Positions 36,401 to 49,487 of a DNA stretch of 64,000 nucleotides are shown one piece after another. The stretch is from Cannabis sativa (lineage: Eukaryota; Streptophyta; Magnoliopsida; Rosales; Cannabaceae), in assembly GCF_029168945.1 (NCBI RefSeq), contig NC_083605.1:34051280-34115279 (forward strand), in the 5' to 3' direction. The stretch's first letter is position 1; the number at the start of each line of letters is the position of its first letter. The translations under genes were made by a program, and so were the position numbers. The notes beneath the pieces were generated by a model. The model ran no database searches. It had not been told where the DNA came from and worked only from the letters and a program-made list of their open reading frames with translations.

Positions 36401-37362
36401 TGCAGAATCAAACTAGAACCAGCAGAATATTAAAAATAATTGTGAAAAATTAAATTACTTGACACAAAAGATTTGTACGTGGTATCAGTACTTCTTTCAA
36501 ACACTCCTAGTCCACGGGACCCCATCTAGAGAAATAAATCAATTAATAAAGTATCAACAATTACAAAGACAATTGACTTAAATAAATTTAGACTCCCTCT
36601 AAATTTTTGCCGCAATCCTTTGTAATGCACTTCATGAATCTGATTTCAGAACCCCCTTCAAACAACGAACTCCCTTCGTCTTTGAGGTGTGAGTGTTTAC
36701 TTCCTCCCGAAGTAAGGCTTGCACAAGTCTTCTCCCAAAGACCTTTCTCTTGTTCAATCAAGATGTTCTAACCAACCCTAAGACCAGTATAAGAACAGAT
36801 ATATAAACACTAAAACCTAGATGAACAACTAGGTTCTCACAAAAAGAACTCTCTCTTCACAAATGAGAATATGCAAAAAAAAAAATGAAATCTAAAAGAG
36901 TTGAATCGAATGGCTGCTCTTTAGGTTCTATTTATAGAACATAACAATCCTAGAGATAGCCACAAAGTCGACTCTACAACTGTACAAATTTTTCTAAATG
37001 AAAATCCTATTTTGCAACATTAGAGACAGGTTCTGTAATAACAAACTAGACTAGAAAAGAAAACTTTCCAAAAACGTGTCCGATCATGTATTTGGACTTG
37101 ATACCTGCCAAAAACAATGTGTTTGATATGGTCTTATTAAGACACAATCGAACTCATTAAGAAGAAATAAGAATAGTCAAAGTTTCTATAAGAGAATTTC
37201 TTCTCTTACAAGAAGTTTTCAAACAAAGAAAATGACAGCTGAATATAAAATCTTTCCTATGATAGAAAAGAGCAATAAAAACATTTAATTAAGGCGAGAA
37301 AATCGGTTTTATAAAAGCCAAAAAATTGCACCATAAATAAAAAATATTTTGGCATCTAAATT
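36401..37362 (-). repeat. Sirevirus-like (SIRE) LTR relic, minus orientation
   Basis: On the minus strand, a purine-rich AAAGGGGGAGATT (plus 37381-37393) precedes this block, which ends near a TACTGATACCACGTAC / CCCGTGGACTAGG region, a vocabulary typical of Sirevirus LTRs (recalled family pattern). The plus-strand left edge TGCAGAATCA at 36401 gives a CA end. The right edge is approximate. No second LTR or duplication was found, so the element is truncated. Confidence 0.5.
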
Positions 37363-38040
37363 GCCAAAAAAGGACTTTATAATCTCCCCCTTTGACACTT
37401 TAGATAATCAAAATATTTTTTAACAGAAAAGTACCTGCAAAACAAAGTTAGTCATACCAAACAAAACTTCCCCCGAGAAACACAACATAAAACTGAAACA
37501 TAATGCTAACTTTTAAACCAAAGTTTAACACAAGTACCAATCTCAACTCCCCCTGGAAAAAGGGTCTAGAGTTGAGAAAAACAAAGCAAGAAAATAAAAA
37601 CTATTACTTCCCCTTTTTGTTTATCTATGTGCCAAAGACAAGTAGAAAGTAAAATAAGTCCAACAAAAAGTCAAAGAGAAAGGAAAAACTTATGCCCCGT
37701 AAAGCTTGATCAGAGTGGACAATTGCTTGGACATCTCTTGCTGAACCTCCTCCATGGCTGCTAAACGATTGTTCACCAGAAAGACTTCCTGCACATCTGT
37801 AGAAGCAAAACTGAAACATGCAGCAGCAACAGCAGGATTTGCACCAACAGATGCCTTAGGACGCTTAGGAAAAGCTCCATCAAAGTACTCCAAGGGTTGA
37901 AAGATGGTACCTCTTTAGAATGAAACAATTTGGTCCAAGATATTAGAAGCCAAATTGATGAATGCCCCTAAGTTCTTTGTCTTAGCCATGAAATTCTAAA
38001 AAAGAAACTGAGAGACAAAGAGACAAGATACCAACGAACA
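37363..38040 (-). mobile_element. 3' internal region of the Sirevirus-like element
   Basis: Repeated purine tracts on the minus strand (AGGGGGAG-type at 37381-37393, 37470-37476 and 37547-37554) match the multiple polypurine tracts found before Sirevirus 3' LTRs. A 67-codon open stretch at 37893-37690 encodes a Glu/Gln-rich helix (AAMEEVQQEMSKQLSTLIKL) of unknown role. No pol is recognisable here. Confidence 0.45.
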
Positions 38041-38289
38041 GGAAACCGCCCCACTTGTTTTCCTTTAAAAAATTTCTTCTTTTTTATAAAAAAAAATAAA
38101 ATAAAAAAGGAAACAAGAATAAACTAATATTCTTTCCGAAAATAGGTTAATTAAGAAAAAAATCAAGATCAACAAATAATTAAAATACAATGAATAAGAT
38201 ATCAAACTTTAAAGGGAAACTCATCACAATAAACAAAGTAGAGCAAATTATATCAAACTTTTGGAAAGTTCAAAAACTTCAAAGCCATG

Positions 38290-40605
38290 GCTGAAAAAGC
38301 AATTAGGTAAATCATTGAAGACATTATGATCAGATCGTGGTGGCGAGTATTTGGATTCTGAATTCAAAGACTACATGATGGAAGAAGGGATCTTGTTCCA
38401 ACTTACAACACATGGAACACCTCAGCAAAATGGTGTTGCAGAGAGAAGAAACCAAACCTTGATAGAAATGGTTAGATCAATGATGTGTTACTCATTACTG
38501 CCACTAAACTTCTGGGGATACACACTTCTAGCGGCTACCTACATTTTGAATGTAGTATCCTCAAAGAGCATAAGCAATACTCCAATGGAATTATGAAATA
38601 GAACAAAACCCAATTTGAAACATTTTTTTATATTTAGGATTGTCTTGCTCATGTTCTTAAACTGAAGACTGGGAAACTTTCTTCGAGAACTAAAGTGTGT
38701 ATGTTTGTGGGATATTTAGAGGAAACGCGAGGTGCCTATTTCTATAGTCATCAAGGCAACAAAGTATTTGCATAGAGAAATGCTACTTTTCTTGAACATG
38801 ACTATATGAAAAGTCACAAACCGTAAGTGGTTATCGAGGAAATAAGAAATGAGAAGATTTTTAAAACATTAATTTTATCACCATTAGTTGAACGACCGAA
38901 AACGGTTACCACAATTCCTAATAAGGAAACCCTAGTAGATTATCGTAGTGGGAGGATTGTGAGACAACCTGTCTGCTATGAACATGAAGCACATGTTCTT
39001 ACCTCTGACATAGACAAGGAAGATTTGTTGACTTATAGAGAAGCAATGGAAGACCCTGACTTAGACAAGTGGAACAATGCCATGATCAAGAAATGGATTC
39101 TATGCGCACCAATAAAGTCTGGGAATATGAAACTCCACTTGAGGACATTACAACCATATGGTGTAAGTGGATTTTCAAGAAGAATAGAAATATTGAATGG
39201 AAGGTAGAGACCTTTAAAGCTAGGCTTGTAGCCAAAGGCTACACCTAGTGAGAAGGCACTGATTATAACAAAGCCTTCTCTCCTGTGGCAATGCTTAAAT
39301 CCATTCCCATTCTTCTTTCCATATTTGTCACTTATGATTGTGAGATATGGCAAATGGACGTCAAGACCGCTTTTTTAAATGGCGATCTTAATGAATTCAT
39401 TTATATGGAACAACTAGAAGGGTATGTGTTACCATAGGAAGATTGAAAAATGTGAAAATTGCTTAGATCCATTTATGAATTAAAGCAAGCCTATAGATCT
39501 TGGAATATCACCTTTAATACGACTATTAAAGAGTATGGCTTCAAACAAAACGAACATGAAGTCTGTGTATACAAATACATTAAAGGTAATGTAGTGGTAT
39601 TCCTAATTTTTTATGTTGATGAAATTCTACTTATTGGAAACAATATAGAAATGTTGTCAGAAGTAAAGAATTGGTTAGCCGATAAATTCCAAATGAATGA
39701 TATGGGAGAAGTAAGCTATGTTTTCAAGATCAAAATCTATAGAGATAGAAAGCAGAGAACATTAGCAATTTCTTAAGCAAATTATATCAATAAGGTGCTC
39801 AAAAGATTCTCAATGGAGAATGCCAATAAAGGATAGTTACCGTCCAAACATAGAATTACTCTATGTAAGTATCAATGTCCAAAGAATCCTCAAGAGGAAG
39901 AGGACATGAGAAAGTACCCTTATGCATTAGCAGTTGGGAGCTTGATGTATGCAATATTGTGTACAAGGCCTGACATATGCTACGATGTATGGATTGTTAG
40001 TCGTTACCAATCTAATCCAAGTTTGGAACACTGGATAGCTGTAAAGCACATTCTTAAGTATCTTCAGAGAATAAGAGATCGCATGCTTGTATATTCTGGT
40101 GGAGAGTTGAATCCTACTAGATATACTGATTTTGATTTTCAATCAAACAAAGATAGTCAAAAGTTTACATCTAGATCAGTATTAACTCTTGATGGAGGAG
40201 TTGTAGTGAGGAGAAGCATTAAGCAAACAAGTATTGCAGATTCAACCATTGAAGTAGAATATGTAGCAGCTTACAAAGCAGCTAAAGAAGCAATTTGGTT
40301 GAAGAAAATTTTACACTGATTTAGAAGTAATTCTAGAAGTAGAAAAACCACTTGTGCTCTACTATGACAGCAGTGGAGCGGTGGCCAACTCTAAGGAACT
40401 AAGGAGCCACAAGAGAGGCAAGCACATTGAGAGGAAGTACCATCTACTAAAAAATATAGTAGAGAAAGGTGATATAATGGACTTAAAGATTGTGTCAAAA
40501 TATAACCTGGAAGATCCATTCACAAAGACGCTACCAGCGAAATCTTTTATGGGTCATATAACTAATATGAGACTAAGGGAGATGCCCGGTTTGCTTTTAG
40601 GGTAA
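38290..40605 (+). pseudogene. Degenerate Ty1/copia pol relic
   Basis: In plus-strand order: integrase core SDRGGEYLDSEF, then GTPQQNGVAERRNQT (38330-38596); linker and RT start (38827-39420, with AFLNGDLNEFIYM at about 39370); RT with FYVDEILLIGN in place of YVDD (39459-39776); connection YAILCTRPDICYDVW (39906-40150); RNase H with STIEVEYVAAYKA and the terminal DPFTKTLPAKSF block ending at 40605. Stops and frameshifts separate nearly all blocks, and gag and protease are absent. The Asp-to-Glu change in YVDD is itself likely inactivating. The block order and terminal motif resemble Tork/Angela-type copia elements. Confidence 0.88.
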
Positions 40606-40614
40606 GTGGGAGAT

Positions 40615-41880
40615 TTTTAGAGTTTATGCCCTGAGATGTCTATAAAGACATTTCTAATTATTAATAAAGACTTGAATATTTTGGTATATGCATGAATGTT
40701 AAATTATTAATATTTATTATTAGATTATTTATATAAATATCAAAAAATTCTTTATTCATATATGAGACTGTGACTTGTAGTTGTACAGATAACTAAGATC
40801 ACTTAGCTATGAATAATATAGTCAACAACATATTAAAGTTATGGAATTTTTAATTAATGGTTGCTAGTACGGTTCACTAATGCTCGTTGTTTGGTGCAAG
40901 TAATCTCAGTTCCGATTACTGATGTAGGATGGCATTTAAGTGAATGTGTTGTATATAATAGAGATTATATATGAAAAGGATCAATATAAATAAATTTGTC
41001 TTTATCAAACTTACTGTTTTCTATAAAGACCTAATTCATATCAAAACGATGATCAATAGTAGATCGACCTAAATTTTGAGTAATCATGAAATCCTGTTCA
41101 TGTTATTAGTTTCTTTGATTCACTCGTTAAAGTTTCTCAGAGAAGATGATTCTTACAACTTCTGTTTTGGGAATCTAATATTGTAGATGACTGGGAACAT
41201 GATCTACAATAATGGAATCCTGACTTTTTTAACGGATCGAATTTTGGTTCCCTTTATGTGTAAATTTTAGTACTGAAAAGTTGTGTACAAATTCAGATGG
41301 GATTTGAATTATACTTCCACTAGTGAGTTAATGGTACTGAAGAATAAAAAAGTACTTAGAAGGGTGAAACGGTAATTTGACCAAAACTAATTACGAAGTA
41401 ATGCAAGGAGGACTAATCACTGGAATTGATTATATCAATGGATAATGTAGTAAAACTCAGTAAATATAATTCTATAATTACTAAGAGTTCGATTCCATAT
41501 TTATAGTGGAGTAATCATGGAATTAATAAACAAAGATTATTTGGTTGATGAAACTCAACAAATAATCTAGTTTATTGGAGCTTAAATTTATAGGTCCATG
41601 GTTCCCGAATTGCCACCTTGAAATACAATCAAGGGTAGGGAAAAAAAAGTTGTATAATGTTGTTCGGAAAAATCTATTTTGAATTAGTAAAATAGTAATT
41701 ATTTATTTTTGTAACAAATAAATAATTTTTTAAATTAATTAAATAGAGAAAAGATAAAAGTTGTTAAGACAATATTTGTTGAGACAAAATTTTTTAGGAC
41801 AAAAGACAACATCCTTCTCTTAATTCAGACAAGGTAGGCGCCTACCCTATATTTGGGTGTCCCTATTGGTTTTGTCTTTT
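40615..41880 (+). repeat. Decayed 3' LTR of the copia relic
   Basis: It follows the purine tract AAGTGGGAGA directly. Its start GAGTTTATGCCCT parallels the TTGGGTTTTATGCCCT start of the 1.9-kb LTRs at 47595 and 55939. Further shared blocks in order include AACGGTAATTT and GGTCCATGGT. It is strongly diverged. The right edge is uncertain because a gypsy LTR relic follows. Confidence 0.65.
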
Positions 41881-42029
41881 TGGGTTAATTACATATTTAA
41901 GTAAGTCAATTAGCTAAATATTTTCATTTAAAAAGTGGTTAAAGATATTTCAGATTGGTTGAGATGTTCCGTCATCTAAAATATCAGTAACGAATTCAAT
42001 TATTGAAATTTATTTAAATAATTAAATAT

Positions 42030-42442
42030 GATTTAATGCATTTTTTGTTAGTCTTTATGACTCACAGATGCTTTATGGTGTAGGTAAATGTAAGATAACT
42101 TAGTGCTGCCATGAGTTGGAGAGCGAGGCAACTAATATACAAATTCTAGTCTACTCAGCCTATGGGGTTGAGTTAATTATTAGCAACAGATGTTAAGGCT
42201 CTGTCGTATTTTATTTAACAATTCATTTAAATATTTTTTATATAAATAAAAGTGTTTAGTTTTGAATGGGGATCCCCGGTAAAGAAAGTCTGCAATTTAA
42301 AGTATAAAATAAAGGTGTAATTTATTTGTATTAATTGTTTTATTTTTAATTAAACGTATTTTTAGAGTCTAAAGTTGAGCTTATTATTATAAGATTATTT
42401 ATAAAAGCACACACGTGACGCTCCTAAAAGTTAGGGCGTTGT
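42030..42442. repeat. Gypsy LTR 3'-end relic
   Basis: It matches, in order, blocks of the solo LTR 4156-6118: TGACTCACAG, GTGTAGGTAAA, a GGGGATCCCCGG palindrome (GGGATCCCGG in the solo LTR), and a terminus TTAGGGCGTTGTA versus TTAGGGCGTTACA. The 5' half is missing. Confidence 0.65.
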
Positions 42443-42979
42443 AGGTAAGCTGATAACGAACAAGTCAAAGAACTTAAGCAATATAATTAGGTTAAAGCTT
42501 AATCTCAAGATTGAGATGAATTGATCTATGATCAACTAAGTGATATTGACTTAAAAAGATATAACGGTAAGTTTATGATATCTTTTTTTACTGTCAATAT
42601 CGGTCTAGTCTAATGTATAGCCAATACATCTGATACAAGCTTACTTTGCTAATGCCCTAAAAAAGAAATTTCACCTATCCAAGTATATGTAAACCACATC
42701 GTTGATTATCATGTCAGTGTAAGTTTAGTGCACTGATAAATCTCGGGACTAAATAGTTTGAAGCATATAATCACAATTATCCTCTATTGTGATGACATCA
42801 CTATAATTGTGAAGAACTACATGTTTAAGATTTAATAGAACTTATATATCAAATATAAAATCATGAAATAGACATGTGAACAAAGATAATGATTAGGTCA
42901 ATATATGATTTTGATCTTTATTGATAGTAAATAATATTACATTGAAATTGAGTTTTATTTAGGGCATAAAACTCCAACA
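42443..42979 (-). repeat. 5' portion of a copia-type LTR, minus orientation
   Basis: On the minus strand it starts TGTTGGAGTTTTATGCCCTA at 42979, the same start as the 1.9-kb LTRs. It continues through the region matching ATTGAGCC/TTGATCTA blocks before breaking off at the gypsy relic. It faces the plus-oriented LTR at 40615-41880. Confidence 0.7.
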
Positions 42980-43036
42980 TTATATGCTTAGCTAATTTAC
43001 CTCAAACAATATTCCTTAGCTACAACTATTCATGTT

Positions 43037-44147
43037 TGTTAACTCAAAATTTCGTTGATATAAATGAGACTTGATAATTAATACACCAAAAATATTTACG
43101 TGATAAGAATGACTAAATTAAATAAAAGTAAGGATTTTTTACGTAGTTTAATAGTTAAAATCTATGTAGTACACAAGTCAATATTATTTCTCTGAGGGTT
43201 TGTATACAAATTTTTGTAGGGATTCGACATACAATTTTTTTTTTCCCTTTCTCATTATTTTCACTGCAATTTATAAAAATAGGATAGTAGTTATTCAATC
43301 TTATCTAATGGAAAGTTATACCAAGTGGGTTTCCCCATATTTTACACATTTATACACAAGCGAGAAATATAAATAACCACTTGTGTTTTAAAAATACAAA
43401 TGAACCGGCAGGGGCAGAGCCAGGTTTAAAAGTGAGGGGGGCCAAACTCACTACTACCAATTAATTATATATATGTTATTTTTTAACTTAATAATAAAAG
43501 CATATTTATAAATATAGGATCAAAATAAAACTCAATGATATATGATCACTTTATTTACAAAATGGTGACTCGTGTGACTTGCTTTGAAATAAAATAAAAA
43601 AAAGAGTTAAGATGATACTTGATTATTGTAAGTGTTTTGATATTCTTAAAAAAAAAAATTGGACAGTAATTTTGCTAATTATTTATATTATTAATTATTA
43701 AATTTACTAATAAATAATAAAAAATAATCAATGACTTACAAAGTAAGAAAAAAAAAAAGAAAACTAATTATGTTTTTGAACATTTACTCTACAAGTAGAG
43801 TTTGTTTTAATATTATTTGACAAATTCTTTAGAATATTTTACTTTGATCAAAGGAGGCCACTTAGTAACAAACTCTTAAAATTAAATTATATATAATAAA
43901 GATTAGAAAAATAATGCATATATACTACTTGGGGTGGGGGGGCCAAGGCCACCCTTGGTTGCAATGTACCTCCGCCCCTGTGAACCGATGCTTTGACTAA
44001 GTCAAAGCACATTACAGTCAAGCAGAACTTGTTTTGTATTCTTCTTGAAAAGTTATAAAAAAAAACCATAGATTGTGTCAAGCTTCTTCAAGGTAAACCT
44101 AACAACCAAATTAATATTAACTATTTTTGAACTAAGCAAGACACATG
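43037..44147. repeat. LTR-like repeat copy 2, left part (split by the nest)
   Basis: It begins TGTTAACTCAAAATTTCG and follows the 33252-34275 repeat through GGATTTTTTACGT. It is interrupted by a hAT MITE (43409-43980) and then at 44147 by the minus-strand copia. The remainder resumes at 59375. Confidence 0.6.
43401..43988. mobile_element. hAT MITE
   Basis: The 572-bp unit 43409-43980 begins CAGGGGCAGAG and ends CTCCGCCCCTG, an 11-bp inverted repeat with one mismatch. Flanks are TGAACCGG (43401-43408) and TGAACCGA (43981-43988), an 8-bp duplication matching 7 of 8. Sub-terminal GGGGGCCA / GGGGGGCCAAGGCCACC blocks and an AT-rich core; no transposase. Confidence 0.88.
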
Positions 44148-44427
44148 AGTTAAATTTGGAGAGAAAAGAAATTGGAAAACTCAACTCAATATGAGTGAGT
44201 GTAGCAAGTTTCATTATATAGGCAATTGGTGAATACAGGGAAATATTACAAGCCAATAAAGATACACCACGTGGTGAATAAAGCGGCACAGAATACAATG
44301 CCTAACAGAAAGTTGTTACAGAAAAGGATTACAGAATAAACCTTGGGATTCCCTCATTCACTCGGTCCCATTTCTCATCTGCTACTCCTTTGCTGATTCA
44401 TAAGCTGCATCATCAAATTCTTTAACA
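44148..44427 (-). repeat. 3' LTR of the minus-strand copia
   Basis: 280 bp; on the minus strand it starts TGTTAAAGAATTTGATGATG and ends CCAAATTTAACT (CT rather than the usual CA). Confidence 0.92.
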
Positions 44428-44509
44428 CCACCCCTCAAACGAGATGGTGACTGAGTCACATGAAGTTTGTCAATTAAGAACTTGAACCGTGTTGGAATCA
44501 GGCCTTTTG

Positions 44510-47500
44510 TCAAGCAATCAACCACTTGATCACATATCTTATCTCCAATTTCTTTTCTAGTACTTTGTTCCTAATAAAGTGAACATCAAGCTCTATGTGT
44601 TTTCTTCGAGCATGACACACAAGATTGGCTGCAAGAGCACTTGCACTTAAATTATCACACCAAATAATTCGTGCACCTGGTAGTTTAAACTTCATTTCTC
44701 CCAGCAGACTTTACAGCCAAGAGATTTCAGCAACAAGTTGAGCCAAGGCACGATATTCGGACTCCGTACTCGAGCGAGCAACAACTGTTTGCTTCTTTGA
44801 AGACCAAGATATTAAGGAGTCTCCAATGAAGACACAATAACCAGCTACCGACTTTCGATCGTCAGGACAACAAGCCCAATCAGCATCCGAAAAACCTATC
44901 ATAGACAGGTTTTCACTGGGTGCTATATGAAGACCATGGTTCATAGTACCCTTGAGATATCTGAGTATTCTTTTGGTTGTTCCCCAGTGAATATCTGTTG
45001 GTTGTTTGAGGAATTGACTGAGTTTATTGACAGAAAGAGATATCAGGTCTTGTATGACTCAAATATTGCAAGGCTCTTATTACACTTCTGTATAGTGTTG
45101 GATGCTTCATAGGTTCTCCATCATTGATGGATAAGGGTCTGCCTGCTGTAATAGGAGTAACACTTGGTTTAGTATTCATCATTTTGACTCTTTCTAACAG
45201 TTCACTGATGTATTTTCTTTGTGTCAAATAGAACCCTATATTATCACGGAACACTTCAATCCCTAGGAAGTAATGAAGTGGTCCAAGATCTTTTAGAGAA
45301 AAGGTTCTGTTCAACCTATCAATGAAGGTGTTGAGCTCTTGAGACTTGATTCCTGTAACAATTATATCATCTACATAAACAAGAACCATGATGACATAGT
45401 TAACATGTTTGTAAATAAAAAAGGATGAGTCGTCTTTGGAGTTTTCAAACTGCCAGAGTGTGAGTGTGGAACGAAGTTAATCATACCAGGCCCTCAGTGC
45501 CTGTTTCAGACCGTAACTCGATTTGTTAAGCTTGCAGACATACTCAGGGTGTTTTGCATCTTCAAAACTCGATAGCTGCATCATGTACACATCCTCATCT
45601 AACACACCATTGAGAAAAGCATTATTGATATCCACTTGTCTCACTTCCCAATCATATGCAGCAGCAAGAGTAAGTACAACACGAACAGTAGCTGCTTTCA
45701 CAACGGGACTGAATGTCTCACCAAAATCCAAACCAGGACGTGGATGAAAACCTTTGGCCACAAGTCGCGCTTTAAGTCTTTGAAGACTTACATCAGCATT
45801 GTACTTCTCTTTGTACACCCATTTACAACCAACAACATTATAGAACTTCGAGGGAGGTACCAGGATCCATGATTTATTGCGTTTGATGGCAACAACCTCT
45901 TCTGACATAGCCAAATTCCACCCCTCATGTTGAAGGGCAGCAGCCACTGAAGTAGGTTCAAAACTAGGGGAGTAAAAGTAGCTTGACCAAGGAAAGTGAG
46001 AGGCTTAAAAATACCAGCTTTACCCCGAGTAATCATGGGATGAACTGGTGCAATATGAGATGGTGGGGAAGCTGGAGCAATAAGTCAGGTAGGAGATATA
46101 TTATCGGGTGAAGTTGGTTCAATGGGAGTAACAGAAACAGGTGGAGCTATTGTGTCTATATTAGCAAGAAAATCATCATGAGGCAAATGTATAGGTGAAC
46201 TAGAGGAAGAATGGGAATCACTTACAGTGTGAGGAGATGCAGGAGTTGAAGGTGATACAGGAATACTTGAGGTTGAGACAATTGGCTGCACAACTGGAGA
46301 GACTGGAGGCAAGACAAACCAGGAATGGGGAGTCTGCATTGTGACAAATTGTTCAGGTTTTTGAGTGTTAAAGAAACCGGTATAGCAAGGAAAGTCAGAT
46401 TCATTAAAGACCACACTCCGGGATATATAAATTTGACCATGAGGACTCAAACACTTGTAACCTTTGTGGACATCACTATATCCAAGGTTTAAACATTTGA
46501 CGGTGTGAAACTGAAATTTATGGCTTTGATATGGTCGGATGCATGGGAAACAGGACACACCAAATACTTTCAAAAAGGTATAGTCAGGAACCCAATTGTA
46601 CAACTGCTCAAAGGGTGACTTTCCTTTAAGAACTGATGTAGGGAGACGATTAATTAAATATACTACAGTTTGGAAAGCATCAAACCAATACTTAAGGGGC
46701 ATACGAGCTTGAGCAAGCAAGGTTAGACCAGTTTCAACGTGTCGATGCTTATGCTCGACACGACTATTTTGTTCAGATGTGTGAGGACATGAATGATGAA
46801 AATGAATGCCACTGTCATTAACAAGTTGAGAAAATGCTTGAAATTTGCCCCCGCAATCGGTTCTAAGCTATTTAATTTTCCTTTCAAGTTGGTTTTCAAC
46901 AAGACTTTTGAAATGAGTGAAGGCTTGTAATGCATCAGACTTCTGTTTTAAAGGATACATCCATGTAAAACGACTAAAATCATCCAAGAAATGAATGTAA
47001 TATCGATAATTAGTGTGAGATGCAATTGGGGCAGGTCCCCATAAATCGGTATGTATTAAATCAAGGACATGAGTAGCATGTGCATCAGAATTTTTAAATG
47101 GCAAAGAGTAGGATTTTCCGAACTGACATGCATCACAAAAACTATGTGTTTCACTACTGTTAATTTTTACATTGGACAGCCTTAACACTTGATTTAAAAC
47201 AGAAATGGATGGATGGCCAAGACGCCTATGCCATATATCCTTTAGGGAATTGAAAGAAGACACACTAGACTGGTTTAAACTTGAGACAGTAGTGGAAAAA
47301 CAAGCTGGAATTGGGCCTAATCTGTAGAGACCATCTTTAAGTGTTCCTTGCAACACCTCCTTTCCTGTTGTTAGCTCCTTCACACAACAAAAAATTGGAA
47401 AGAATTCAATAGACACATTATTATCATTGGTCAGTTTTGAAACACTAATTAGATTCTTAGTTATTGATGGAACATGTAGCATATCATTTAAGACCAAATG

Positions 47501-47594
47501 TGTGGAATCTAATGTATCAAGTTTACCAGTACCAACATACTTAATCTCAAGCTTGCTGTCATCACCTATTACCATATGTTCCTTACCATTATAT
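44510..47594 (-). pseudogene. Copia pol, protease end to RNase H (minus strand)
   Basis: 47575-46868 holds the end of the protease, the integrase zinc region (WHRRLGHPS, CDACQFGKS) and the first catalytic Asp (HTDLWGP). 46935-46085 completes the integrase and a Pro/Ser-rich linker. 45947-45477 and 45389-45024 give the reverse transcriptase, with VYVDDIIVTG as active site and HTRPDISF at the end. 44944-44510 gives RNase H (SDADWACC, SSTESEYRAL, CDNLSASALA). Several frameshifts and stops separate these blocks, so the element is dead. Confidence 0.9.
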
Positions 47595-49487
47595 TGTTGG
47601 GTTTTATGCCCTAAATAAAACTCATTTCAATATAATCAGATTTACTTATTAATATAGATCAGAAATAACATTTAATGTTGCATGGTTCACATGATTTATC
47701 TCATGATTATATGTACATAATGTATGAATTCATCTGAAACCCTTTTCACATACTTGATCCTGTTTATTGTGCCGTCAACACATTGGAAAGTAAACATGAC
47801 TATGTGAATAAAGTTTCCTAGATTTATCAGACACAGGGTTTTACTGATATGATAATCTACAACAGAGTTTACTTGCATTTGGAGAAGTGCTATGTTCTTT
47901 CCAGAACATTGGTTAAAGTAAAGCTCAGGTTGGATGCATGGAGTATGCATCGGAAGGGACCGATATTGAACTTTGACTTAGATTTATTAAACCTACCGTA
48001 ATATCTATTCAAGTCAATATCGCCTAGTTGATCCTAGATCAAATGATCTTAATCCTGATATGATTAGGCTCAATCTCGAGAGGCTATTCGTGTTCTTTGA
48101 TTTGTTAGTTAAGCCTACTTTTAGGTCAGGGTGATACGTACATTTTGGGAACACGGTAGTGCAATTGAGTGGGAGCGCTAGCATAAACATGGAATCTATA
48201 GCTTCTATCTGGCGAATAGTAAGCAAAGGATGATCTCCTTCGAGCTTGACCAAACGAACATAAATGGTGGAGTACTCATTTCACATAAGCTGAAATATCA
48301 TTTATACGGGGTCAAGTGTTTTAAGGAATAAATACATTGTAGGGTGTAACGGTAATTTAATCCCTTTACAGTGTAGATCATTCATATAGAGGATCATTGA
48401 TCACATTAGGATTATAACAATGGATAACTAATGATGTGTCTATATGGTGGAACATATAGAGCATTCTATATACTGAGAGTGCAATTCTAAGTTCTATGCG
48501 TGGATTCAACGAAGAATTAATAAGTTAGTGAATTTTAGTGCTAAATTCTTGATCTACTTATTGGAAGCTCGGTTATATAGACCCATGGTCCCCCCACTAG
48601 TTGAGATAATATTGCTTGTAAGACTCATGTAATTGGTTTTGATTAATCAATTATAATTCTCAAATTAGACTATGTCTATTTGTGAATTTTTCACTAAGTA
48701 AGGGCGAAATTGTAAAGAAAGAGTTTATAGGGGCATATTTGTTAATTATGATACTTTGTATGGTTCAATTAATAAATATGATAAATGACAATATTATTTA
48801 ATAATTATTTATAGTTATTAAATAGTTAGAATTGGCATTTAAATGGTTGAATTAGAAAATTGGCGTTTTTGAGAAAATCAGATGCAGAAAAGATAAAACT
48901 GCAAAATTGCAAAAAGTGAGGCCCAAATCCACTAGTATAGGGCCAGCCACTTTTGTAGGAAATTTAAACTGATTTTTTCATTATTTTAATGCCATATAAT
49001 TCAAATCTAACCCTAGTGGAATGCTATAAATAGATAGTGAAGGCTTCAAAAAAATTACACTTTTCTTCTGACACTTTCTGAATCAGAAAAACTGAGCCTT
49101 CTCTCTCCCTATCTTTAGCTACCACTTCTTCTTTCTTCTTCCTTTGAATTTCAAAAATCTTAGTGATTAGAGTAGTGCCCACACACATCAAGTGATACCT
49201 CAATCATAGTGAGGAAGATCGTGAAGAAAGATCATCAGCAAAGGAGATTCAGCATCAAGGATTCAGAGAAAGAGATCCAGGTTCAGATATTGATAATGCT
49301 CTGCTACAGAAAGGAATCAAGGGCTAGATATCTGAACGGAAGGAGTCATATTATTCCGCTGCAACCAATGTAAGGTTTCTTTAAACTTTATATGTGTTTA
49401 TTTTATCGTTTTAGAAAGTTCATATTTAGGGTGTTAATAAACATACTTGTGAGTAGATCTAAGATCCTGGTAAAATAAATTCCAACA
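47595..49487 (+). repeat. 5' LTR of the nested element
   Basis: It starts TGTTGGGTTTTATGCCCTAA and ends TTCCAACA. GCTATAAATAGATAG at about 49023 is a good TATA-box candidate for element transcription. Open frames inside (47696-47950, 48014-48253) recur identically in the other LTR and are not genes. Confidence 0.95.

Noticed and set aside
47696..48253. Open frames repeated at 56039-56596
   Set aside because: They are parts of the two near-identical LTRs, not genes; no domain seen.
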